DNA from: Lewinellaceae bacterium
GTDB lineage: Bacteria; Bacteroidota; Bacteroidia; Chitinophagales; Saprospiraceae
NCBI GenBank assembly: GCA_020636445.1
Contig: JACJXV010000041.1
Span: 1 to 34,533 of the forward strand
Direction: 5' to 3'
DNA: 34,533 nt
Shown piece by piece: positions 14,166 to 22,800 of this stretch. The notes below the pieces were generated by a model. That model did not search any database and was not told where the DNA came from. It saw nothing but the letters and a program-made list of their open reading frames with translations. The stretch's first letter is position 1. Each line of letters begins with the position of its first letter. The position numbers were made by a program, and so were the translations under genes.

Positions 14166-16577
14166 ATGTTACAAGCCCTGGAAAAAAAGCTCTTGCGTTT
14201 TCGTCATTACGCCGTGAAAATTGGACTACCTAACATGATAATATCCAAAAAAATCGAAAGTGTTTTGTTTGAAAATTCGATTCAAGCACCTAAAACGATT
14301 AGCGTTTCGCGCATATTGTTTGCTGTGACCTTTTTATGGTTGATGGCGGCAGTGTCCTCACCTGTTAAGGCGGAACACATCATTGGCGGCGTAATTACCT
14401 ACGAATGTTTAGGCTATACCAATAATAACCCAGCTTCGAATAGCCGTCGTTACCGTATCATTATGAAGGTTTATCGCGACTGTCGTGGAAGTGGTGCCGG
14501 ATTTGATTCGACTCCTGGAGCATTTCCGGCGCATACGACGATATACCGGTCAGATCGGCCGACGGTCCCTGTTCGGGTTTTTTCATTTGCTCGTCCTACC
14601 GAAACCGACATTGACCCTAACCCTGGCAACTTATGTGTTGTCGTGCCGCCAAATGTTTGTGTACAGGAGGGCGTGTATGTAGAAGAAATTGATTTACCCA
14701 TCCTGCCCGTTAGCTACTTTATCAGTTACCAGCGCTGCTGCCGGAATGCGACCATTTCCAATATCCAGGATCCGGCACGTACCGGAGCTACCTATTCGGT
14801 GGAAATCACACCGGAGGCACAACTTACCTGTAACAATAGCCCGGTCTTCGATAATTTCCCACCGATTGTATTGTGTGCCAATGAGCCCTTCGCCTTTTCG
14901 CACAGTGCTATTGATCGGGATGGGGATAGTTTAGTGTATGCTTTTTGTGCTCCTTTTTTGGGTGGCGGACCGGATGATAATACCCCGCGTTCCCCCAACG
15001 GTACTGCACCAGACCCCGATCAGGCGCCGCCTTACCAGACAATTTCCTTTCTAGCCCCCAATTTTACAGAACAGGCACCACTTGGCATTACCAGTGACCT
15101 GACGATCGACCCTGCGACGGGATTAATTCAGGGGGTCCCCCGGGTAATTGGTCAGTTTGTTATGGGCGTTTGCGTAAGGGAATACCGTGCCGGGCAACTT
15201 ATCAGCACTATTCGCCGGGATTTTCAATTAAATGTCAGCTCCTGCGATCCCGTTGTAGAGGCATCCCTGGGGCTCGATAGCCTAAATGCCAACGGCGAAT
15301 ATATCGTGCAGTCCTGTGGTGGAACGGTTGTGTCACTGATTAATGAAAGCCGGGATACGCAGTATATCGAAGGTTACCGTTGGGAATTTAGTATTGCGGG
15401 TAACCAGCAAACTGTGTTGAATACCCGGGATGTGACCGTAGATTTTGGTGCCCCGGGAACGTATACGGGGCGGTTAATCCTGAATCCATTGGGCGACTGC
15501 CGGGATACGGCCGATTTATCGATTACTATTCTGCCGGAGATCCAGGCAGCCTTTACACTGGTGGGGGATACCTGTCAGACCGGACCCCTCCAGTTACAGT
15601 ACCAGCAGGCTGTGGGATTGGCGACCCCCAGTACCTGGCAATGGCAATTTGGCGATGGTGGAACCAGCACCAACCGGGATCCACTCCATTCGTATACACA
15701 GCCGGGTGATTTTACCATCCGCCTGCAAGTAGAGAGTGCGGAAGGTTGTGTGGATACCACCTCCCGATCATTTCGCTATTATCCGGTACCTCCTGATCTG
15801 GAAATCAGAGCCGACATTGGGCAGGGCTGCCAGGGGCAGCAGGTTTCGTTTGCCAGTAATTCCCCTGTTAGTCCTACTGGATACCTTCGTCAGTGGGATT
15901 TTGGTGACGGGCAGACGGCCACGGGATCGTCGCCCCGGCATATATATGAGCAGGCGGGCACATTCCCGGTGAGCTTACGCATTCAGGCACCGAATGGGTG
16001 CGTCGCACTGGCGCAATTGGCACAACCTATTGCCATTGCTGAAGCGCCTACAGCAAATTTCACTTTTGATCCTGAACGCCCCTCGGCCGTAAATCCCACT
16101 GTGCAGTTTACCGATGCCTCCACGAATGCTTTTACCTGGCAATGGGACTTTGGGGGACTAGGGGCAGCAACTGAACAGGATCCGGTGTTTACGTTTCCGG
16201 ATACGGGCCGGTATGTCGTCACCTTGTTGGCCGGTCATCCGAGCGGTTGTGTGGATACCGCCAGGCAGGTAATCAATGTTGTTTCATTGGTAGCGGTATA
16301 TTTTCCCAACGCCTTTTCCCCCAATGACGATGGTGTAAACGATGTTTTTCGGGGCGAGGGAAGTTTCGGAACCATACAGCGAGACTTCCAGTTCCAAATC
16401 TGGAGTCGCTGGGGGGATTTGATTTTCCAAACCAATGATCCCAACGGAGCATGGGATGGCCGGGTTAATAACTACGGAGAATTATGCCCCGAAGGTGTAT
16501 ATCTGTATACGGTGACTTACCGCAATGAGATGGGTAAATTGAATCGATTCGTCGGCACAGTTGCATTGTTACGGTAA
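14166..16577 (+). CDS. Surface protein with three PKD-type domains and a type B (gliding motility-associated) T9SS sorting domain
   Basis: An 803-residue secreted protein, paralog of the next gene. Order: signal peptide ending VKA-EHIIGG near residue 70; an N-terminal cysteine-rich domain about 70-360 (EHIIGGVITYECLG, KVYRDC, YQRCCRNATI, RDGDSLVYAFCAPF, ATGLIQGVP); an intermediate beta domain with Cys360, Cys384 and Cys445; PKD domains about 455-540 (WQFGDG), 545-625 (WDFGDG) and 628-706 (WDFGGLG, where the glycine-aspartate turn is altered); and a CHU-type C-terminal domain 711-803 (FPNAFSPNDDGVNDVF, IWSRWG, CPEGVYLYTV). That terminal domain marks T9SS export and surface attachment. The first ATG gives an unusually long signal peptide, so ATG 14235 may be the true start. 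The role is probably adhesion or gliding; no catalytic residues are seen. Confidence 0.92.
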   Translation: MLQALEKKLLRFRHYAVKIGLPNMIISKKIESVLFENSIQAPKTISVSRILFAVTFLWLMAAVSSPVKAEHIIGGVITYECLGYTNNNPASNSRRYRIIMKVYRDCRGSGAGFDSTPGAFPAHTTIYRSDRPTVPVRVFSFARPTETDIDPNPGNLCVVVPPNVCVQEGVYVEEIDLPILPVSYFISYQRCCRNATISNIQDPARTGATYSVEITPEAQLTCNNSPVFDNFPPIVLCANEPFAFSHSAIDRDGDSLVYAFCAPFLGGGPDDNTPRSPNGTAPDPDQAPPYQTISFLAPNFTEQAPLGITSDLTIDPATGLIQGVPRVIGQFVMGVCVREYRAGQLISTIRRDFQLNVSSCDPVVEASLGLDSLNANGEYIVQSCGGTVVSLINESRDTQYIEGYRWEFSIAGNQQTVLNTRDVTVDFGAPGTYTGRLILNPLGDCRDTADLSITILPEIQAAFTLVGDTCQTGPLQLQYQQAVGLATPSTWQWQFGDGGTSTNRDPLHSYTQPGDFTIRLQVESAEGCVDTTSRSFRYYPVPPDLEIRADIGQGCQGQQVSFASNSPVSPTGYLRQWDFGDGQTATGSSPRHIYEQAGTFPVSLRIQAPNGCVALAQLAQPIAIAEAPTANFTFDPERPSAVNPTVQFTDASTNAFTWQWDFGGLGAATEQDPVFTFPDTGRYVVTLLAGHPSGCVDTARQVINVVSLVAVYFPNAFSPNDDGVNDVFRGEGSFGTIQRDFQFQIWSRWGDLIFQTNDPNGAWDGRVNNYGELCPEGVYLYTVTYRNEMGKLNRFVGTVALLR

Positions 16578-16735
16578 GGCTTGTCATCGGGTTGTAGTTT
16601 TTGATTGTATCTTGGCTATACACATGCCGTTGGGGGCTGTTCAGGTAAACCCCTGCGGCCAGCCAAAGAAAGAATAGAGAGAGGATAATCGTCAGCATAG
16701 CCCTGAGCGGTTTTCCTTAGAATTTAGAACATCGT

Positions 16736-19018
16736 ATGCAAAGGACAAAGCGACTATCATGGCTGCCGGGGATACTGGCGGTAGTATTGATTACCCTGGT
16801 AACTCCGAGCGCCCAGGCTGGGCACATTATTGGAGGGAATATTGTATATAATTGCCTGGGGAATGGTGACTATGCATTTACCTTGAAAATTTATCGTGAT
16901 TGCAATTGTACGGATTGTGCAGAGTTAGATGATATCGCTGACATTGGCATTTACCGTTGCAGTGGCGATGTTGACTGTGGTCGCCTAACACAGGCTGCCT
17001 TTTTTTCCCGGGTACAGGTACGTCTGAAATCCAAACGGAATATTGATAGGCCTGATTACCCCTGTCTGATCCCACCGAATATTTGCGTGGAGGAAGGCTT
17101 GTACGAATTCAAGCTCAGCGATTATGGGGTACGATTACCGCTCTCCAATCTGTCGTATTATGTTTCTTACCAACGCTGTTGCCGTAACGTAACTATTGCG
17201 AATATTGTTAACCCGGCGGATGCCGGGGCTACTTACTCGGTAGAGATCACCCCGGAAGCCCAGGCGGTGTGTAACCACAGTCCGGTTTTTGAGGTTTTTC
17301 CGCCCACAGTAGTGTGCGTGAATGCTCCCCTGGAATTTGATCACCGGGCCGTGGATTCGGATGGGGATTCCCTGGTTTATGAGTTTTGTGCGCCCTTTAA
17401 TGGCGGCGGACCCCTGCGGGACCAGTTTTTGTATGCCACTTGCGAGGGGGCTTATCCGCAGCCTGCCTGCCCACCTCCTTATCGGCGCGTATCCTTTCGC
17501 GGGGCAGATATTTCTGCCAGCACTCCCATGGGAGGGGACCCCTACGTGATCATTGATGCCAAAACTGGTTTGATTACGGGAACGCCCAGGCGCAAAGGGC
17601 AGTTCGTGGTTGGAGTTTGTGTGAGTGAATACCGCAATGGCGTGTTGTTGAGTAAAATATTCCGGGATTTTCAATTTAACGTTGCCGACTGCGACCCTAC
17701 GGTTTTTGCAGAAGTTGGGGATGCCATGCCCATTGCCGATCAGGAATACGCCGTAAACTCCTGTGGAGTGACCGATATTCAATTTGTCAACAACAGCTTT
17801 CAGCGCCAGTTTGTCAAGAATCTGGAATGGCGGTTCAATGTCAAAGGGCAGCGAATTACGTCCGGGGAGTGGGAGCCACTTATTGCCTTTCCGGGGATTG
17901 GGGAATACAACGGGCAGTTAATTCTCAACCCGGGTACTGAGTGTGGCGATACCGCAGAAATTAAAGTGACTATTTACCCGGACCTGGATGCAGATTTTAC
18001 CTTTGCCTACGATACCTGTAAAGCAGGGATAGTTCAATTTACCGACCAGTCGCGATCGGGAAGTGGTTTTCTCACCAATTGGCGCTGGGATTTTGGCGAT
18101 GGTAATCAAGGGCGCGGTCGACGCCCGGTCCACGTATTCCGCGAACCGGGAGATATCCCGATTACCCTGACGGTAAGAGATACCAATCGCTGTGAGGAAA
18201 CCCTCACCAAAATCCTACCTTATTATCCGGTACCTGCACTGGTGGTCGTTTCTCCCATTGCCGGCGAGAATTGTGTACCCTATACGGTTCGGTTTGATAA
18301 CTTATCATTTCCCATTGATTCTACCTATGATATTAGGTGGAATTTTGGCGATGGAGGAAGCAGTTCTGCCATCAGCCCGGTGCATACCTATGAAGACGTG
18401 GGAACGTTCAACGTATCCGTCAGTATTGTTTCTCCTATTGGTTGTGAAACGGATACCTTGTTTCCCAGCTTGATATCAGTATTGCCGGCCCCGGAGGCTG
18501 CTTTCGACTATTCCCCGAAGGAGCTTAGTAACCTCAATAATCGGGTAACTTTCCGCGATTTCTCAACAGGGGCGGTTTCCTGGTTCTGGGACCTGGGTAC
18601 CGGGGCGACAGCCCGCGAGCGTAACCCAGTGTACGTCTTTCCGGATACGGGGCAGGTCGTTGTTTCGTTGATTGTGACGCACCCAAGTGGCTGTCGGGAT
18701 ACCATTCAGCAGGTCCTTGATATTAAACCGGAGACCCGCTTTTTCCTCCCCAATGCATTTACGCCGAATGCTGACGGCAAAAATGATGTTTTTCAAGGGG
18801 TAGGAATTATGTTGGGCGCTACTGATTTTCAGCTGCAAATCTGGAATCGTTGGGGCGAATTACTGTTCCGGAGTGAGGATCCACAGGAGGGGTGGAATGG
18901 CCGGATTCAAAATTCCGGGCAGGATGTACCCGAAGGAGTTTACGTTGTTTTGGTTACTTTTAGGGACCCTCGCGGGGAACCCTTTGAATATCGGGGCTTC
19001 GTAACAGTTGTTCGCTAA
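16736..19018 (+). CDS. Surface protein, tandem paralog with PKD domains and type B T9SS sorting domain
   Basis: A 760-residue secreted protein with the same architecture as its upstream neighbour, so the pair arose by duplication. Clean signal peptide 1-28 (PSAQA-GHIIGG). The HIIGG domain spans about 29-320: KIYRDCNCTDC carries extra cysteines, with YQRCCRNVTIANI, SDGDSLVYEFCAPFNGGGP and KTGLITGTPRRKGQFVVGVC. Then an intermediate domain and PKD domains around 420-495 (WDFGDG 451-456), 500-585 (WNFGDG 535-540) and 588-665 (WDLGTG, degenerate). The CHU-type sorting domain spans 668-760 (LPNAFTPNADGKNDVF, IWNRWGELL, VPEGVYVVLVTF). The 158-bp gap after its neighbour shows no clear terminator, so co-transcription is possible. 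The ligand is unknown. Extra cysteines around 56-81 suggest an additional disulfide loop absent from the neighbour. Confidence 0.93.
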   Translation: MQRTKRLSWLPGILAVVLITLVTPSAQAGHIIGGNIVYNCLGNGDYAFTLKIYRDCNCTDCAELDDIADIGIYRCSGDVDCGRLTQAAFFSRVQVRLKSKRNIDRPDYPCLIPPNICVEEGLYEFKLSDYGVRLPLSNLSYYVSYQRCCRNVTIANIVNPADAGATYSVEITPEAQAVCNHSPVFEVFPPTVVCVNAPLEFDHRAVDSDGDSLVYEFCAPFNGGGPLRDQFLYATCEGAYPQPACPPPYRRVSFRGADISASTPMGGDPYVIIDAKTGLITGTPRRKGQFVVGVCVSEYRNGVLLSKIFRDFQFNVADCDPTVFAEVGDAMPIADQEYAVNSCGVTDIQFVNNSFQRQFVKNLEWRFNVKGQRITSGEWEPLIAFPGIGEYNGQLILNPGTECGDTAEIKVTIYPDLDADFTFAYDTCKAGIVQFTDQSRSGSGFLTNWRWDFGDGNQGRGRRPVHVFREPGDIPITLTVRDTNRCEETLTKILPYYPVPALVVVSPIAGENCVPYTVRFDNLSFPIDSTYDIRWNFGDGGSSSAISPVHTYEDVGTFNVSVSIVSPIGCETDTLFPSLISVLPAPEAAFDYSPKELSNLNNRVTFRDFSTGAVSWFWDLGTGATARERNPVYVFPDTGQVVVSLIVTHPSGCRDTIQQVLDIKPETRFFLPNAFTPNADGKNDVFQGVGIMLGATDFQLQIWNRWGELLFRSEDPQEGWNGRIQNSGQDVPEGVYVVLVTFRDPRGEPFEYRGFVTVVR

Positions 19019-19060
19019 TAAAAAACGCAGGCAGGGTTAGTTTTTTCCAAGGAGATTATT

Positions 19061-19068
19061 TACCTTTG
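19061..19068 (+). promoter_or_regulatory. -7 box of the rplS promoter
   Basis: TACCTTTG fits TAnnTTTG exactly and lies 50 bp before the rplS start codon. The T-rich TTTTTT at 19041-19046 sits at the -33 distance but lacks a clear TTTG. Confidence 0.55.
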
Positions 19069-19117
19069 CACGGCTATTTTCAGAAGCTATAATTTTTCTT
19101 TTTCAAATTGCAGAACA

Positions 19118-19474
19118 ATGGATGCCATTAAGTTTGTGCACGAGCAGTTGACTCCATCGCGGGAACTACCTAAGTTTCGCGCCGGGGATAATGTCGTGGT
19201 AAATTACGAAATTGTCGAGGGTGATAAAAAGCGGGTACAGGCCTTTCGTGGCGATGTAATCCAGATCAAAGGTGAAGGACCGACGAAAACCTTTACGGTG
19301 CGCAAAGTATCTAATGGCGTCGGTGTTGAACGGATTTTCCCGTTTGCTTCTCCCAATATCCAGGAAGTACAAGTCCTCAAGCGCGGTAAAGTACGCCGTG
19401 CGCGCCTGTTCTACCTCCGCGACCTGGTAGGTAAGAAAAGCCGTATTAAGGAGCGTAAACTGTTCAAGCAGTAA
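19118..19474 (+). CDS. rplS: 50S ribosomal protein L19
   Basis: A 118-residue ribosomal protein of the large subunit, located at the 30S-50S interface. Sequence features are the N-terminal helix AIKFVHEQL, the SH3-like barrel (FRAGDNVVVNYEIVEGDKKR, then FRGDVIQIKGEG), the strongly conserved SNGVGVERIFPFASPNI, and the basic RGKVRRARLFYLRDLVGKK segment. Length is normal for the family. In many bacteria it is co-transcribed with rpsP, rimM and trmD; here it stands alone with its own -7 box and its own terminator between surface-protein genes. Confidence 0.98.
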   Translation: MDAIKFVHEQLTPSRELPKFRAGDNVVVNYEIVEGDKKRVQAFRGDVIQIKGEGPTKTFTVRKVSNGVGVERIFPFASPNIQEVQVLKRGKVRRARLFYLRDLVGKKSRIKERKLFKQ

Positions 19475-19521
19475 AACTCGTTTTACTGTACAGCCGATAA
19501 GGTATGGCTTCGGCCATCGGA

Positions 19522-19558
19522 ACGGGCGGGAATTGCTTTGGCAATCCCGCCCGTTTTT
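19522..19558 (+). terminator. Rho-independent terminator of rplS
   Basis: ACGGGCGGGAATTGC (19522-19536) pairs with GCAATCCCGCCCGT (19541-19554) with one bulged A and a 4-nt loop, followed by TTTTT. It lies 48 bp after the rplS stop. Before it is a small ATGGC-TTCG-GCCAT hairpin (19504-19517). Confidence 0.9.
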
Positions 19559-19721
19559 CGTTATAGTTCTTTAATGCTTTTCTGTGATTCCTTGCCTGTG
19601 AAGCGGGCCTTGGTCAGGCCAGCCTCCTTTCCCTCTGGCTCCATAAGTTGGATAAGCTAGCTTCACTTTGCACGCCGAAACCCTGAGCAAGTTAGATTTC
19701 CCTACCTCTCGTACGGCCTCC

Positions 19722-19763
19722 AAAAAAACATCCCGAACTTCGGACCCTGCCAAAATTCGGGAT
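19722..19763 (-). terminator. Terminator of the 16-repeat protein gene
   Basis: Read on the minus strand: ATCCCGAA (19756-19763), an 18-nt loop, TTCGGGAT (19730-19737), then G and seven T residues (19722-19728). It lies 41 bp beyond the gene's stop. The sequence 19559-19721 between this and the rplS terminator holds nothing I recognise. Confidence 0.8.
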
Positions 19764-19804
19764 GCGCGGTATTCGTGTTGTTAATTCCGAATGCTTAGAG
19801 TTGG

Positions 19805-22800
19805 TTATTCGTTGGCTTTAATCAACTTCTGCGTGTTGCTTAAACTTCCGTATTGCACTCTGATCAGGTATAAACCGGGTTGTTGACCGCTGAGATCAAA
19901 CGGAATCAGGTTGTCACCTGTTTGTACGGCAACACGCTTATTGTATACTGGTTGCCCGGCATTATTGAGTATTTGCAAGATAGCTGTACTACCAAATTCC
20001 AGTGCTTCAGGTAGGGTGAACAGCACGGTAAAGTGGTCAATAGCCGGATTGGGCGATGCACTTAATGGTATGCGCAGTGGCTGATCCTGTGCTGTAAACT
20101 GTCGCTGGCGAGTCGGCGTAGCAATTCCAGGAACATCATCGCGGACCTTAACTGTAACGAAATTCGTGGAGAAGTCATAGCAGTTGTCGCCAAAGGTATT
20201 GGAGGTAATTACATTTTTCCCAACAGGGTCAAATAAATCACCAGCATACGTAATGCCCCATACATGATATTCTCCCAAGGCAAGGTTGTCGAATTCGAAT
20301 CCGCTGGCACTGCTAGCCAGCACATTATTGTTGACATCCGTTAAGAGGTAGCGGTACGGGGTATTGGGTGATGCACCTATTTTACGGAACGTCAGGGAAT
20401 CGGAAATTCCATCTCCACCCAGCACATTTACGGTAAATAGGCTGTCGCGGGTAGCAACAGTCCCGGCTTCGGGTCGTTCGCTGACGATGGTAATAAAGTT
20501 TTCCGACAAATCATAGCAGCCGGTAGCCAGGTTGCCTGCCATTATATCGCCCCCAAAGAGCGCATTAAAGACACCGGTGTAGGCAATGCCCCATATCCGG
20601 TAAGTGCCTGCAGGAGAAGCGTCGAAATCCAGTAAAGTCGTTTCGACATCCGGGAACAAAATTCGGTTATTTTGATCGGTAATGATCAGGCGATAGTCTG
20701 TATTTTCCGGAATATTGGGTAGGTTAACGAAAATAATATCGCCCTGGCCATCCTGCGGACAAGCATAAAATACTTCCTCACCCGTAGGAGTAGTAAGGCG
20801 GCCTCCCTCGGCAAGTCCACCACGGGTAACCGTGATGACATTAGAAGCTTGCTGGAAGCAGCTGGAAGCAAGGGGCCTATTCCGTGGTAAGGTATCCCCT
20901 AGAGCAATTAGTAGCTCCCCGGTGTAAGACACACCGTAGATTTTGTACTCACCTTCAGAAAGGTTAGCCATATTCACCGTAGACGTCCTGGACACCAGGA
21001 TAACTTCACCGCTGGCGTTGGTTAGTGCGTAAGCAAATCCTGCTTTACTGGTACTGGTGTTTTTAAGGGATAAAACCGGCCCTTCCTGGCTGACACAGTA
21101 CCGTAAGCTGGTTTGGCCACTTTGGGTACTGATTTGGCTGGCAGTGGGTGTTTCCCGGAAAACAGTAAGGTAATTCTCTGAAAGATCATAGCAGGCATTG
21201 GAAGCCGGGGTTGTCAGAATATTGACGCCGGCCCGCAAAGCGAAGTCCCCGGTAAAGGAAACACCCCATACACGGAGTTCCCGCAAACCTGTGTTGTCGA
21301 AGTTTTGCGAGTCCCCACTCAGAATACTGAGAACAAGGTTCGACGTATTGGTGATTACATAGCGGTAGTTGCCATTAGCGATTTGACTGGTATTGGAAAA
21401 GGTTACGAGGTCTGCAATACCGTCGCTTGGACAAACGTAGAGGTTCTCACCGGTAAAGTTCGAGCTAATCCGTCCACCATCGACGGACTCCCGGACGATC
21501 CGGATAAAGTTATCGGACAGCGCAAAGCAGGCTGTGCTCAGGTTGGCGGCGGGAATGGAATCCCCTGGATTTAACGAAAGCTCACCCCGGTAGGCAAGTC
21601 CCCAAACATGGAGGATACCACCAGGCATTTGATTGAAGTCGAAACGAGCGGAATCAGCCAGGTCAAACAGGAAGCGATTTCGGTCATCGGCGACGAGGAA
21701 AGTGTAAGGACCGGCACTAGCCCCGGCTTTGCCGAAGGTAATTATATCACTTCCACTATCTCCGGAACAGAAACTGGCAGCAGCACCATCGGCGCTGATT
21801 GTGCCACCAACTGGGGCCTGATGAGAAACGGCAATAAAGTTACTGGACAGGGTATAACAAGCGTTGGAAAGGGGGGTGGTAGCCGCATTGTCGCCGGTGC
21901 CACCAGTGAAATCACCTGTATATACGAGCGTCCAGATTCGGTAAAGCCCCTGAGGCAAGTCGTTGAAATTAAAACTTAGCTGGGTTGTCAGAGATTGGAT
22001 GACATTCGTCGTATCCGTAATTAGGAATAACGTAGTGCCTCTAACATTACCCGTGGCCCGGTAAGTAACCGTTGCAGAAGATTGCCCGGGGCAGGTAGCC
22101 GTAGTTGTTTTGCCATTCGCCAGAGCAATAGTTCCTCCGGCTGGGGTTTGGCGAATTACGGTAACTGAATTACTGGAAAGATCAAAGCAATCGTCAGAAA
22201 ATGGTGCGCCACTGTCGATTAAGCTTCCTACGGTAGCGGTTAGGTTACCACTGTAGGCCAGGCCCAATACGGTAAAGGTGCCTTCCGGTAGAGGGTTGAA
22301 ATCAAAAGCTGTGGTAGTTGTAATTCCTTCAATCCGACCGTTACGGGTAATCAAAAACGCATACTTGTCACCAACAAATCCTTGGGCTTCAAATTGGAGG
22401 ACATCGCCAATGGGACCTGCCGTAGGGCACTGGAAAGTACTAAAAGTACCATCCGTTAGCCGTACAAAGCCTCCTTTGAAATCCGTTTTGATGACAGTCA
22501 GGAAATTTGTTGATAAAACGAAGCACTCATCGGTTAGCTCTTGGGCAGTAGCAGCAATTCCGGTAGTAATTTGCAAGTTCCCGGAATACGTTAACCCATG
22601 GATACGCAGCGTATCCTGGCTGTGCAGGTCAACATTGTAGGAGTCGGCTTCCGTAATCGACAGAATCCGGTTTTGGGTATCTGTAATCAGGTAGGCAAAC
22701 CGGGTGCCAGTGCCAACTGCTGAATGCTTCAGGCTTACCACATCAGGCTGCCCTGCCTTACAAACAATGGCCGGGTTGTTGCGGTCGGCAAAATCAATTG

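Noticed and set aside
17135..17782. A 215-codon frame on the minus strand
   Set aside because: It lies wholly inside the HIIGG-domain gene on the other strand, has no domain, and the plus-strand protein is clearly real.
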